From Caccousia sp900752115 (GTDB lineage: Bacteria; Bacillota; Clostridia; Oscillospirales; Acutalibacteraceae), in the NCBI GenBank assembly GCA_902472225.1, contig CABRNB010000021.1:1-30690 (forward strand): a stretch of 30,690 nucleotides of DNA, in the 5' to 3' direction. The position numbers were made by a program, and so were the translations under genes. Of the stretch, positions 14,317-22,729 are shown one piece after another (the first letter of the stretch is position 1; each line of letters opens with the position of its first letter). The notes below the pieces were generated by a model, which was not told the origin of the DNA, did not search any database, and worked only from the letters and a program-made list of their open reading frames with translations.

Positions 14317-14332
14317 CGAATTTCGAAATTCG
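14317..14332. promoter_or_regulatory. Perfect 16-bp palindrome, candidate operator
   Basis: CGAATTTCGAAATTCG lies 10 nt after the rsuA stop and about 80-90 bp upstream of the ugpC -10 box. It may be a repressor or activator site, for example for the CdaR-type regulator encoded downstream. No second copy was noticed near the regulator's own promoter. Confidence 0.4.
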
Positions 14333-14411
14333 ATTTTGGCATTTGTGAGATTATCATAAGGATTCCCCGTAAACTTTGGGTAAAAAAGGTCTGTTCAATC
14401 GCTTTTGATTC

Positions 14412-14420
14412 TGGTATGAT
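14412..14420 (+). promoter_or_regulatory. Extended -10 promoter of ugpC
   Basis: TATGAT (14415-14420) is preceded by TG with one base between. The -35 region is weak (TTCAAT or CTGTTC near 14391-14399). The leader to the ATG at 14486 is about 60 nt. Confidence 0.6.
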
Positions 14421-14485
14421 AAGAGCAGTTGATCAGGCGGTCCACTGGGGGCTGCGACAAAACGCTTTGATTCAGGAGGATTATT

Positions 14486-15598
14486 ATGGCAAGCGTATCT
14501 TTGAAAAACGTCTACAAAATTTACGACGGCGGCGTAACGGCGGTTACGGACTTCAACCTGGAAATTGCTGACAAGGAGTTCATCATCCTCGTCGGTCCTT
14601 CTGGCTGCGGTAAGTCCACCACCCTGAGAATGATCGCCGGTCTGGAAGAGATCAGCAAGGGCGAGCTGTACATCGGCGAGACCCTCGCGAACGACGTCGC
14701 GCCGAAGGACCGCGATATCGCGATGGTGTTCCAGAACTACGCTCTGTATCCGCACATGACGGTGTTCGACAACATGGCGTTCGGCCTGAAGCTGCGCAAG
14801 ACCCCGAAGGATGAGATCAAGCGCCGCGTGGAAGAGGCTGCCCGCATTCTTGACATTTCCCATCTGCTCGACAGAAAGCCGAAGGCTCTGTCCGGCGGCC
14901 AGAGACAGCGTGTTGCGCTGGGCCGTGCTATCGTCCGTGACCCGAAGGTCTTCCTGCTTGACGAGCCGCTCTCCAACCTGGACGCTAAGCTCCGTGCGCA
15001 GATGAGAACCGAGATTTCCAAGTTACATAAGAGACTCGGCACGACGTTTATCTACGTTACGCATGACCAGACCGAGGCTATGACCATGGGCGACCGCATC
15101 GTGGTTATGAAGGACGGCTTCATCCAGCAGGTCGACACGCCTCAAAACCTCTATGATTATCCCTGCAACGAGTTCGTCGCCGGCTTCATGGGCTCTCCGC
15201 AGATGAACTTCATCAATGTCTCCATCGCCAAGAGCGACAACGGCTACGCGATGGTATTCGGCAAGTACAACATCAAGATTCCGGCTGCGAAGTGCAAGGA
15301 CGTCGATCTGAGCGCTTATGTCGGCAAGGAAGTTATCTTCGGCATTCGTCCTGAGGATGTGCATGACGAGCCCGACTTCCTCGCGAAGGTTGACAACGGC
15401 ATCGTTGACGCCAACGTTGAGGTTACCGAGCTGATGGGCGCTGAGACCTATCTGTACCTCGTCTGCGAGGGCAACTCCATCACCGCTCGTGTGGAGCCTA
15501 CCTCCACCGCGAAGGCGAACGACACGATCAAGATCGCGTTCGACCTGAACAAGATGCATCTGTTCGACAAAGAGACCGAGAAAACCATCCTGAACTAA
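14486..15598 (+). CDS. ugpC: UgpC/MsmK-type sugar ABC transporter ATPase
   Basis: This 370-residue cytosolic ATPase starts at ATG 14486 behind AGGAGG. Walker A G-P-S-G-C-G-K-S-T is at 37-45, then a Q-loop, the signature L-S-G-G-Q-R-Q-R-V, Walker B F-L-L-D-E-P and the switch His in T-H-D-Q. The C-terminal part (from about 235) is the TOBE/MOP-like regulatory domain with F-G-I-R-P-E-D-V-H. The family energises several carbohydrate importers (glycerol-3-phosphate, maltodextrin, raffinose types). No permease or binding protein is adjacent, which fits an orphan ATPase shared by several transporters. Strong own terminator at 15613. Confidence 0.93.
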   Translation: MASVSLKNVYKIYDGGVTAVTDFNLEIADKEFIILVGPSGCGKSTTLRMIAGLEEISKGELYIGETLANDVAPKDRDIAMVFQNYALYPHMTVFDNMAFGLKLRKTPKDEIKRRVEEAARILDISHLLDRKPKALSGGQRQRVALGRAIVRDPKVFLLDEPLSNLDAKLRAQMRTEISKLHKRLGTTFIYVTHDQTEAMTMGDRIVVMKDGFIQQVDTPQNLYDYPCNEFVAGFMGSPQMNFINVSIAKSDNGYAMVFGKYNIKIPAAKCKDVDLSAYVGKEVIFGIRPEDVHDEPDFLAKVDNGIVDANVEVTELMGAETYLYLVCEGNSITARVEPTSTAKANDTIKIAFDLNKMHLFDKETEKTILN

Positions 15599-15612
15599 GC
15601 GAGACGCCATAC

Positions 15613-15653
15613 GACCGCCGCGGAGCACAATCGTGCTCCGCGGCGGTCTTTTT
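15613..15653 (+). terminator. Intrinsic terminator of ugpC
   Basis: A perfect 16-bp stem (GACCGCCGCGGAGCAC and its complement) closes a four-base AATC loop and is followed by T5. Confidence 0.95.
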
Positions 15654-15725
15654 GTCGAAAAAAGAAACCGGTGTTCCTGCGGAGAGGAAAAAACGCAAAT
15701 CCATAAAAATCTTCGTAACAAAGTG

Positions 15726-15754
15726 TTGAAAAGTATTTTCTTTTTGTGTAGAAT
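15726..15754 (+). promoter_or_regulatory. Sigma-A promoter of the CdaR-type regulator gene
   Basis: TTGAAA (15726-15731) and TAGAAT (15749-15754) are 17 bp apart. The leader of about 115 nt contains a 7-bp hairpin. Confidence 0.85.
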
Positions 15755-15797
15755 ATAGTAAATAGGGTTCATATGCCAAAGGGAAGGCGGCCGGGCG

Positions 15798-15816
15798 GGA
15801 GTCGGCGAACGACTCC
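15798..15816 (+). other. Hairpin in the leader of the CdaR-type regulator
   Basis: GGAGTCG and CGACTCC flank a five-base GCGAA loop, about 60 nt before the start codon. There is no U-run after it, so a role in RNA stability or translation is more likely than termination. Confidence 0.45.
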
Positions 15817-15875
15817 TTGCGGGGCGGTCAGCTTGGCGGCTGCCTGATCATTCTAGAATAAAGTGAGGGAGAATC

Positions 15876-16961
15876 ATGTCAAACAGATTATTCCAGGGCG
15901 TTATTCACCAGATGCGCGACGCAATTGACCGCACCATCGGCGTGGTCGACGAGACGTCTGTGATCATCGCGTGCAGCGAGCTCTCACGCATCGGCGAGGT
16001 CAACGACAATATCACGGCTGAGGTTATGGCTGCTCCCAGCACCTTCGTTCTCAACGGTTATACGTATCGCGCATTCGGCAATCATCCCCGTCCGGAATAC
16101 GCCGTCTTTGTGTCCGGCAACGATCCGGAGGCCGCGCGCTATGCTTCGCTGCTGGCGGTTTCGCTCAACAGCATCAAGCAGTATTACGACGAGAAATACG
16201 ACCGCGGCAACTTCATCAAGAACGTGATTCTTGACAATATCCTGCCCGGCGACATCTATCTCAAGGCCAGAGAGCTGCGCTTCAATTCCGACGTCAGCCG
16301 CGTGTGCATGCTCATCAAAATCACGAACAAGACCGACGTCTCGGCGTACGATGTGGTGCAGAACCTCTTCCCCGACAAGACGAAGGACTTTGTCATCAAC
16401 ATCAACGAGACCGATATCGCGCTGGTCAAGGAGATCCGCACCGGCATCGAGCCGCGTGACCTGGACAAGCTTGCCGGTTCCATCGTGGACACGCTCTCGA
16501 GCGAGTTCTATACCCACTGCGTCGTCGGCATCGGCACGACCGTGAGCGGCATCAAGGATCTGGCCCGATCCTTCAAGGAGGCCCAGGTGGCCCTCGAGGT
16601 CGGCAAGGTGTTCGACACGGAGAAGCCGATCGTCAGCTACGACAACCTCGGCATCGCCCGCCTCATTTATCAGCTGCCCACCACCCTCTGCGAGATGTTC
16701 CTCAAGGAGGTCTTCAAGCGCGGATCGATCGAGTCTCTCGACCACGAGACGCTCTTTACCATCCAGCGCTTCTTTGAAAACAACCTGAACGTCTCCGAGA
16801 CGAGCCGTAAGCTCTTCGTCCACCGCAATACGCTCGTTTACCGCCTGGAGAAGATCAAGAAGATCACCGGCCTCGATCTGCGCGAGTTCGAGGACGCGAT
16901 CGTCTTCAAGGTGGCGCTCATGGTCAAAAAGTATCTCTCCGCCAATCCTGTGAAGTTCTGA
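15876..16961 (+). CDS. CdaR/PucR-type transcriptional regulator
   Basis: This 361-residue protein starts at ATG 15876 behind AGGGAG. The N-terminal part (about 1-135) looks like a sugar-diacid-type sensory domain. A middle region (about 135-270, with F-V-I-N-I-N-E-T-D and V-V-G-I-G-T-T-V-S-G-I-K-D-L) is the degenerate GGDEF-like segment of CdaR/PucR proteins. The C-terminal 60 residues (N-L-N-V-S-E-T-S-R-K-L-F-V-H-R-N-T-L-V-Y-R) are the family's helix-turn-helix. The effector may be a sugar acid or another small ligand. Its place right after the orphan ugpC suggests control of carbohydrate uptake. That link is positional. Confidence 0.88.
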   Translation: MSNRLFQGVIHQMRDAIDRTIGVVDETSVIIACSELSRIGEVNDNITAEVMAAPSTFVLNGYTYRAFGNHPRPEYAVFVSGNDPEAARYASLLAVSLNSIKQYYDEKYDRGNFIKNVILDNILPGDIYLKARELRFNSDVSRVCMLIKITNKTDVSAYDVVQNLFPDKTKDFVININETDIALVKEIRTGIEPRDLDKLAGSIVDTLSSEFYTHCVVGIGTTVSGIKDLARSFKEAQVALEVGKVFDTEKPIVSYDNLGIARLIYQLPTTLCEMFLKEVFKRGSIESLDHETLFTIQRFFENNLNVSETSRKLFVHRNTLVYRLEKIKKITGLDLREFEDAIVFKVALMVKKYLSANPVKF

Positions 16962-17036
16962 GTCGCGCGCGAAAACAGGGACCCGGAGACAAAGATTACA
17001 AAATAATTACAAATTTATTCTTTAAAAGAATAAAAA

Positions 17037-17094
17037 GCGCAGCGTCCCTTGGTATTATGGTAACATGCCAGCGGAGGGACGCTGCGCATTTTTT
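17037..17094. terminator. Intrinsic terminator of the regulator gene with a 25-nt loop
   Basis: GCGCAGCGTCCCT and AGGGACGCTGCGC form a perfect 13-bp stem, followed by T6; A5 before the left arm makes it usable on the minus strand too. The loop is long and AT-rich and contains an extended -10-like box (17050-17058). Confidence 0.9.
17050..17058 (+). promoter_or_regulatory. Candidate extended -10 promoter of ftsE inside the terminator loop
   Basis: TG-G-TATTAT lies in the loop of the preceding terminator. A start near 17065 would give ftsE a leader of about 118 nt. No good -35 is present. Other candidate boxes in the AT-rich stretch 16995-17030 are weaker. Confidence 0.4.
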
Positions 17095-17182
17095 GCGGCC
17101 GGCTATCCCCGGTTTGGGACGGGGCAGCCGCCACAGCCGCCTGCCGGAAGACATTTGAAGAACGGGAAATGAGGTTGCATCC

Positions 17183-17860
17183 GTGATTACATTTCAGAAT
17201 GTGAGCAAAATGTACCCCAACGGGACGCATGCGCTCAATCATGTCAATCTGAACATAGACAAAGGCGAATTTGTGTTTATTGTCGGCTCCTCCGGAGCGG
17301 GCAAAAGCACCTTTTTGAAGCTGATTATGTGCGAGGAACGGCCGAGTGAGGGAACCATTATCATCGGCGACACCGTGGTGACGGATCTCAAACGGCGGCA
17401 GATCCCGTATCTGCGGCGCATGATGGGCATTGTGTTTCAGGATTTCCGCCTGATCGACAATATGTCCGTCTACGAGAACGTGGCGTTCGCGATGCATGTC
17501 GTCGGCGCGTCGAACAAGGAGATCCGCCGCCGCGTGCCGTATTTCCTGAGCCTGGTCGATCTGCAGGACAAGGCGCAGTGCAAGCCGGCCGAGCTTTCCG
17601 GCGGCGAACAGCAGCGCGTCGGCCTCGCGCGCGCTCTGGTCAATAACCCGAAGCTCATCATCGCGGACGAGCCTACCGGCAATGTCGACCCGGCGCTCTC
17701 GTTTGAGATTGTGGACCTGCTCAGCGAAATCAACCGCCAGGGGACAACCGTATTGATGGTCACGCATGAGCACAGCCTCGTCAAGCATTTCCACCGCCGC
17801 ATCGTGGAGATCCACGGAGGAAAAATTGTGGCGGACACGGGAAAGGTGGAGGTGCAGTGA
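17183..17860 (+). CDS. ftsE: Cell division ATP-binding protein FtsE
   Basis: This 225-residue protein starts at GTG 17183 behind TGAGG about nine nt upstream; there is no better in-frame ATG. The Walker A motif G-S-S-G-A-G-K-S-T is near residues 36-44, the signature is L-S-G-G-E-Q-Q-R-V, Walker B is L-I-I-A-D-E-P-T-G-N-V-D and the switch is T-H-E-H. These, with M-I-T-F-Q-N-V-S-K-M-Y-P-N-G at the start, are typical FtsE. It pairs with FtsX to relay a cytosolic ATP cycle across the membrane to peptidoglycan hydrolases. Its stop overlaps the ftsX start (TGATG). Confidence 0.96.
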   Translation: MITFQNVSKMYPNGTHALNHVNLNIDKGEFVFIVGSSGAGKSTFLKLIMCEERPSEGTIIIGDTVVTDLKRRQIPYLRRMMGIVFQDFRLIDNMSVYENVAFAMHVVGASNKEIRRRVPYFLSLVDLQDKAQCKPAELSGGEQQRVGLARALVNNPKLIIADEPTGNVDPALSFEIVDLLSEINRQGTTVLMVTHEHSLVKHFHRRIVEIHGGKIVADTGKVEVQ

Positions 17861-18771
17861 TGAAGCTTTCCAGCCTGGGCTACCTTCTCAAGGAAGGCGC
17901 GAAAAATATCTGGTCGAACCGCACCATGAGCTTTGCCTCGGTGGGTGTGCTCGTCTCCTGCCTGCTGCTCACGGGCGCGGCGGTCCTGTTCTCCATGAAC
18001 ATCGACAGCGCCATGGAGAGCGTGGAGGGCAGCAACTCCATTACCGTGTACTGCACGCAGGGACTGCCGACGCTCAAGGCCGTGCAGGTCGGCGAGCAAA
18101 TCAAAAACCTGGACAACATCAGCGAGTGCGAGCTGGTGCCGAAGGATCAGGCCGTCGAGGAGATGCTGGAAATGCTCGGCGACAACGGTACGGTTCTTGA
18201 GGGCCTCATGGGAGACGACAATTTCCTGCCCGACTCCTACCGCATTTCCATGACCGACCTCTCGCTGTACGATGAAACCGTCGCCCAGATCACGTCGATC
18301 GAGGGCGTGGAAAAAATTATCGATTATTCCGACATCGCAAATCAGCTCACACAGCTTGACGATATGGTGACGACGGTCTGCTTCTGGATTATCCTGCTGC
18401 TCGGCGTCGTCTCTCTGTTCATTATCTCCAACACCATCCGCGTGGCGCTGTTCTCGCGCCGTCTTGAAATCAGCATCATGAAGTCGGTGGGCGCGACCAA
18501 CTGGTTCGTGCGCGTGCCGTTTATTGTGGAGGGCGTGCTGATCGGCCTTGTATCCGGCGGTCTGGCAAGCCTCATCCTCAACCTCGCGTACGACAGCTTT
18601 ATCTCGTCGCTCTCGATCCTGAGCTTCTTTACGCCGCTGCCGCTCGATCCGTACCGGCTGCGGATTGTACTGATCTTTTTGCTGGCGGGAGCATGCTTCG
18701 GCGTGCTCGGCGGCCTGATTTCGATCGGCCGTTACCTGAAAAAGGACGTCGGCGCGCTGACCACCCTGTAA
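17860..18771 (+). CDS. ftsX: Cell division permease-like protein FtsX
   Basis: This 303-residue protein has ATG 17860 overlapping the ftsE stop by one base, with AGGTGGAGG just upstream. It shows the FtsX pattern: a cytosolic N-terminus with L-K-E-G-A-K-N-I-W-S-N-R, TM1 at about 20-43, an extracellular domain at about 44-165 that binds the hydrolase, then TM2 (about 168-190), TM3 and TM4 near the C-terminus. The extracellular loop and the large M23 coiled-coil proteins encoded next are the expected interaction partners, as for FtsX-PcsB in streptococci and FtsX-CwlO in Bacillus. Confidence 0.95.
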   Translation: MKLSSLGYLLKEGAKNIWSNRTMSFASVGVLVSCLLLTGAAVLFSMNIDSAMESVEGSNSITVYCTQGLPTLKAVQVGEQIKNLDNISECELVPKDQAVEEMLEMLGDNGTVLEGLMGDDNFLPDSYRISMTDLSLYDETVAQITSIEGVEKIIDYSDIANQLTQLDDMVTTVCFWIILLLGVVSLFIISNTIRVALFSRRLEISIMKSVGATNWFVRVPFIVEGVLIGLVSGGLASLILNLAYDSFISSLSILSFFTPLPLDPYRLRIVLIFLLAGACFGVLGGLISIGRYLKKDVGALTTL

Positions 18772-18796
18772 GTCTCTTGGTTCCGATGGGAGGGAA

Positions 18797-20017
18797 ATGA
18801 AGTTGAAAGGAAAGCTTTGGAAACGACTGGGAAAACCCACGCTGGCGCTTGCACTGGCTGTGTTTGTGCTGCAGGGAGCGGGCGGAGGCGAAGCCATCGC
18901 TGCGTCTCTGACGGAGCTGCAGCAGGAGCAGGCGAAGCTGGAGCAGGAGCAGGAGGAAAACGACGCGAAGCTCGCCTCGCTCAAAGCGGACCAGTCGAAG
19001 CAGCAGGAGTATAAGGATGCGCTCGACGCGCAGATGCAGAATCTGCAGAGCCAGATTGACGGGCTCAACACGCAGATTAACAGCCTGGACGCGTCGATCG
19101 AGGAAAAGAACACGGCCATTGCCGAAAAGCAGAAGAACATCGACGAGGACGTGGAAACGCTCAAGGAGCGTCTGTGCGCCATCTATATGATGGGCGACGC
19201 GAGCACGCTGGAGATCTTGCTGCAGTCTGAAAGCGTCATTGACATGGCGCAGAAGGTGGAGCTGCTCAACATCATTACCGAACACGACACGAAGCTGATC
19301 GCTCAGCTGACCGCCGACATGGAGTCGATCGCGGATGAAAAGGCCGAGATTGAGAGCGAAAAGGAGCAGGTCGCCGCGGCGCGCACCGAGCTGGAATCGA
19401 AAGGCAGCGAGCTCGCGTCCGTGCAGGCCGAGGCCGAGCGCGTGCTCGAGGAATTGAACCAGAGCGTCGCGTCCGTGCAGGCTGAGAGCGACCGCATCGC
19501 AGAGGAGAAGGCGCAGGCCTCCGCGGAGATTGACCAATGGTGGAAGGATTATTACGCACAGCTGGCCGCGCAGAACAACAGCTCGTCCGGGTCGTCCGGG
19601 GGCTCTTCCTCCGGCTCGATCGGAAGCGGCGGCTATGTGAGCACAGGAAACTTTACCTGGCCGGTGCCGGGCTTTACAAACATCAGCTGCGGCTACAGCA
19701 GCGGCCACAAGGCAATTGATATCTCCGGCGGCGGGCGCACCATCTATGGCACGCCGATCGTCGCCGCCGACTCCGGCAAGGTGGTGACCGCCACCTACCA
19801 TTACAGCTACGGCAACTATGTCATGATCGACCACGGCGGCGGGTATTCGACGCTGTACGCGCACGCGAGCAGCCTCGCGGTCAGTGCCGGCCAGACGGTG
19901 ACGAAGGGTCAGACGATCGCGTATGTCGGCAGCACCGGCAACTCGACCGGACCGCACCTGCACTTTGAGGTGCGCGTCAACGGCAATCGTCAGAATCCGT
20001 TTAACTGGTTCAGCTGA
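18797..20017 (+). CDS. PcsB/EnvC-like coiled-coil M23 peptidoglycan hydrolase, copy 1
   Basis: The product is 406 residues from ATG 18797. The GGGAGGG at 18788-18794 is only two nt from that ATG but eight nt from an in-frame TTG at 18803, so the TTG may be the real start. A signal peptide (about 1-37, ending A-I-A-A) precedes a long heptad-rich coiled coil (about 40-250). A Gly/Ser linker (about 255-275) and a LytM/M23 domain follow, with H-K-A-I-D, Y-A-H and H-L-H-F, the zinc-site residues. Expected role: secreted endopeptidase held inactive by its coiled coil and activated by FtsEX during division. It is 26 nt after ftsX. Confidence 0.93.
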   Translation: MKLKGKLWKRLGKPTLALALAVFVLQGAGGGEAIAASLTELQQEQAKLEQEQEENDAKLASLKADQSKQQEYKDALDAQMQNLQSQIDGLNTQINSLDASIEEKNTAIAEKQKNIDEDVETLKERLCAIYMMGDASTLEILLQSESVIDMAQKVELLNIITEHDTKLIAQLTADMESIADEKAEIESEKEQVAAARTELESKGSELASVQAEAERVLEELNQSVASVQAESDRIAEEKAQASAEIDQWWKDYYAQLAAQNNSSSGSSGGSSSGSIGSGGYVSTGNFTWPVPGFTNISCGYSSGHKAIDISGGGRTIYGTPIVAADSGKVVTATYHYSYGNYVMIDHGGGYSTLYAHASSLAVSAGQTVTKGQTIAYVGSTGNSTGPHLHFEVRVNGNRQNPFNWFS

Positions 20018-20077
20018 TTTACAATCAGTAATCAGCTATAGCGTTTTTCCAGTTTGTATTGTGTTAACCGGGACGAT

Positions 20078-20101
20078 GCGGCAGGCAGACAGGCCTGCCG
20101 C
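20078..20101 (+). other. Hairpin between the two M23 genes
   Basis: GCGGCAGGC and GCCTGCCGC flank a six-base loop, with no T-run after it. In the 113-nt gap between the paralogues this could reduce read-through, protect an RNA end or set the expression ratio of the two copies. Confidence 0.5.
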
Positions 20102-20130
20102 GCGCTCTTCCGGCGTGGGAGGAAGAAAAA

Positions 20131-21330
20131 ATGAAACGGCACCGCCATGGGATCGCGGCCCTTGTCCTGGCCGCCGTTCTCGCTTTGACGCAGGTAGTCC
20201 AGCCCGCCGTGCAGGCCGGAGCCGCGACGCTCGCGGAGCTGCAGCAGGAGCAGAAGCGCCTGGAGCAGGAGAAAAAGGAGAACGAGTCAAAGCTTGCCTC
20301 GCTGAAGGCCGATCAGTCGAAGCAGCAGGAATACAAGAATGCGCTCGATGAGCAGGTGAACAATCTGCAGAACCAGATCGACGGCCTCAACGCGCAGATC
20401 AACAGCCTCGACGCCTCCATTGAGGAAAAGGACGCGGCAATCGCCGAAAAGCAGAAGAACATCGACGAGGACATCGAAACGCTCAAGGAGCGCCTGTGCG
20501 CTATCTACATGATGGGCGACGCAAGCACGCTGGAGATCCTCCTGCAGTCCGAGAGCGTCATCGACATGGCGCAGAAGGTGGAGCTGCTCAACATCATCAC
20601 GGAGCACGACACCAAGCTGATCGCCCGGCTCACGTCCGACATGGAGTCGATCGCCGCCGAGCGGCAGGAGATTGAAGGACAGAAGGAGGAGGTCGCGTCC
20701 GCGCGCGCCGACCTGGAAGGCCGGCGCAGGGAGCTGGCCGAGGTGCAGGCCGAGGCGGACCGCGTGCTCGCGGAGCTGAACGAAAGCGTTGCGTCGGTGC
20801 AGGCCGAGAGCGAAGCGATCGCGAAGAAGAAGGCGGAGGCCGACAAGGCGGTCGACGACTGGCTGGAGGATTACTATGCCTCGCAGAAGCCCTCGACGGG
20901 AGGCGGCTCCTCCTCGGGAAGCGGCGGCTACACAAGCACGGGGAACTTTACCTGGCCGGTGCCGGGCTTTACCCGGCTGACGACGCGCTTCCAGGAGTGG
21001 ACATACGGCGGGTATCACCGCGGGATCGACATTGCCAGCACGGGCGGACGCAGCATCTACGGCGCGCCGATCGTGGCGGCGGACTCGGGCCGGGTGATCA
21101 AGGCCGGGTGGAACAATTCCTACGGCAACTGTGTCTACATTGACCACGGCGGCGGATACGTGACGCGGTACGCGCACGCGAGCAGCCTGGCGGTGACGCA
21201 GGGGCAGACGGTGACGAAGGGCCAGACGATCGCCTATGTCGGAAACACCGGCGACTCGTTCGGCGCGCATCTGCACTTTGAAGTGATCCTGAACGGGACG
21301 CTGAAAAACCCGATGAGTTATTTCTCGTGA
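20131..21330 (+). CDS. PcsB/EnvC-like coiled-coil M23 peptidoglycan hydrolase, copy 2
   Basis: This 399-residue protein starts at ATG 20131 behind GGGAGGAAG. The coiled-coil core is almost the same as in copy 1 (for example the shared blocks S-K-L-A-S-L-K-A-D-Q-S-K-Q-Q-E-Y and I-Y-M-M-G-D-A-S-T-L-E-I), so the pair arose by tandem duplication. The signal peptide and the catalytic domain differ more: it has Y-H-R-G-I-D, Y-A-H-A-S and H-L-H-F, plus a short insertion (R-L-T-T-R-F-Q-E-W-T-Y-G-G) absent in copy 1. All zinc ligands are present. Both copies could be alternative partners of the single FtsX. Confidence 0.93.
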   Translation: MKRHRHGIAALVLAAVLALTQVVQPAVQAGAATLAELQQEQKRLEQEKKENESKLASLKADQSKQQEYKNALDEQVNNLQNQIDGLNAQINSLDASIEEKDAAIAEKQKNIDEDIETLKERLCAIYMMGDASTLEILLQSESVIDMAQKVELLNIITEHDTKLIARLTSDMESIAAERQEIEGQKEEVASARADLEGRRRELAEVQAEADRVLAELNESVASVQAESEAIAKKKAEADKAVDDWLEDYYASQKPSTGGGSSSGSGGYTSTGNFTWPVPGFTRLTTRFQEWTYGGYHRGIDIASTGGRSIYGAPIVAADSGRVIKAGWNNSYGNCVYIDHGGGYVTRYAHASSLAVTQGQTVTKGQTIAYVGNTGDSFGAHLHFEVILNGTLKNPMSYFS

Positions 21331-21366
21331 GCGGCAGAGAGCCGCCGGGACGAAGGAGAGATACGC

Positions 21367-22698
21367 TTGAGCAAAAAAATTTCCCTCGGCGCGGGCATTG
21401 CCCTGGCGGCTGTCGCGTCGGCGATCACGGTGTCGCTGACGTATGTCTACGCGATGAACCATTTCAACGAAAAGATGGCGGACGTCAACGAGCGCCAGGC
21501 CATGTACACAAAGCTGAGCGAGATTGATCAGACGGTCCGGCAGGATTACGTGGGCACAATCGATGAGGAGACGCTCACGGACGCGATCTGCGCCGGTTAT
21601 GTGGCCGGTCTGGGAGACGCGGGCGCGAAATATTATTCCGCTGAGCGGTACCAGGAGTATCAGGCGGGCCTGTCCGGCAGCGAGGTCGGCGTGGGCATCA
21701 CAACGGTGCAGGACGAGGACGGCAACATGGAGATCGTGGACGTCCTTCCCGGCTCCGCGGGAGAGAAGGCCGGTCTGAAAACAGGCGACGTGATTGTCTC
21801 TCTTGACGGCAAGGAAATTGTGCGCCTGACGTACGGCGAGGCCGTCAACAAGCTCGACGGACAGGCCGGTACCACGGTGACGCTTTCCGTGCTGCGCCCC
21901 GCGGCCGAGGAAGGCGGCACGGCGGAGCAGATTACGTTCACCATCACGCGCGCCGAGTATGTGCAGCGCTCCATCACCTCCGCGACCATCAACGGCAATG
22001 TGGGCTATCTGGCCGTCTCGCAGTTCCGCGAGGGGGCCGACAACCAGTTCAACAACGAATTATCCTCCCTGCTCAAGAGCGGGGTGGCCGGCCTTGTGAT
22101 CGACCTGCGCAACAATCCCGGCGGCGATATGGAGTCCATGGCGAACATGCTTGACGTGCTTCTGCCGGCGGGCGCCATGGTGAGCAGCCGTGACAGCGCG
22201 GGGAACGTCACGGTGGAGTATACCAGCTCAGCCAATGAGATCGGCGTGCCGATCAGCGTGATTGTCAACGGCTCGACCTACGGCGCGGCGGAGCTCTTTG
22301 CCGCCAACATCCAGGATTACAAGAAGGGTCTTGTCGTCGGCGAGCTGACGGCGGGCCGCGGCGAAAAGCAGGAGATCCTCCAGCTCTCGGACGGTTCCGC
22401 GGTGATGCTGTCCGTCGCCGAGTATCTGCGGCTGGACGGCTCCGCCTTCAGCGGGACCGGCGTGACGCCGGATGTGGAGAAATCGCTCGACGAGGAGCAG
22501 GCGGAGCTTCTGGTGCGCCGTCAGCTGGAGCTTTCCGACGACGCGCAGGTGCAGGCGGCCGTGACGGCCCTTGTCCAGCAGGGCGCGGCCGTCGCCGAGC
22601 AGCCGGGCGGCGAGACGGTGACTCCCGCACAGGAGGCGGCTTCCTCCGCTCCGTCCGCCAGCAGCGCGGAGGAGCCCGTGTCATCCGAGGGGGCATAA
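21367..22698 (+). CDS. S41/CtpA-family protein lacking the catalytic dyad (pseudoprotease)
   Basis: This 443-residue protein starts at TTG 21367 with AAGGAG at about 21353. It has an N-terminal anchor helix (about 6-28), a PDZ domain (about 95-185, with G-V-G-I and L-P-G-S-A-G-E-K-A-G-L-K-T-G-D) and an S41 core. Where active members have the nucleophile three residues before the conserved Glu of the S-A-x-E block, this protein has Gly306 (Y-G-A-A-E). The general-base Lys 25 residues later is Arg331 (A-G-R-G). The tail after about 395 is Ser/Ala/Glu-rich. The fold seems intact but the enzyme is probably inactive. It ends the ftsEX operon, suggesting a scaffold or regulator of the M23 hydrolases, much as EnvC is a dead LytM activator. 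Confidence 0.88.
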   Translation: MSKKISLGAGIALAAVASAITVSLTYVYAMNHFNEKMADVNERQAMYTKLSEIDQTVRQDYVGTIDEETLTDAICAGYVAGLGDAGAKYYSAERYQEYQAGLSGSEVGVGITTVQDEDGNMEIVDVLPGSAGEKAGLKTGDVIVSLDGKEIVRLTYGEAVNKLDGQAGTTVTLSVLRPAAEEGGTAEQITFTITRAEYVQRSITSATINGNVGYLAVSQFREGADNQFNNELSSLLKSGVAGLVIDLRNNPGGDMESMANMLDVLLPAGAMVSSRDSAGNVTVEYTSSANEIGVPISVIVNGSTYGAAELFAANIQDYKKGLVVGELTAGRGEKQEILQLSDGSAVMLSVAEYLRLDGSAFSGTGVTPDVEKSLDEEQAELLVRRQLELSDDAQVQAAVTALVQQGAAVAEQPGGETVTPAQEAASSAPSASSAEEPVSSEGA

Positions 22699-22729
22699 GG
22701 CTTCCCGGCACGAAAACAGAACACAGTGG

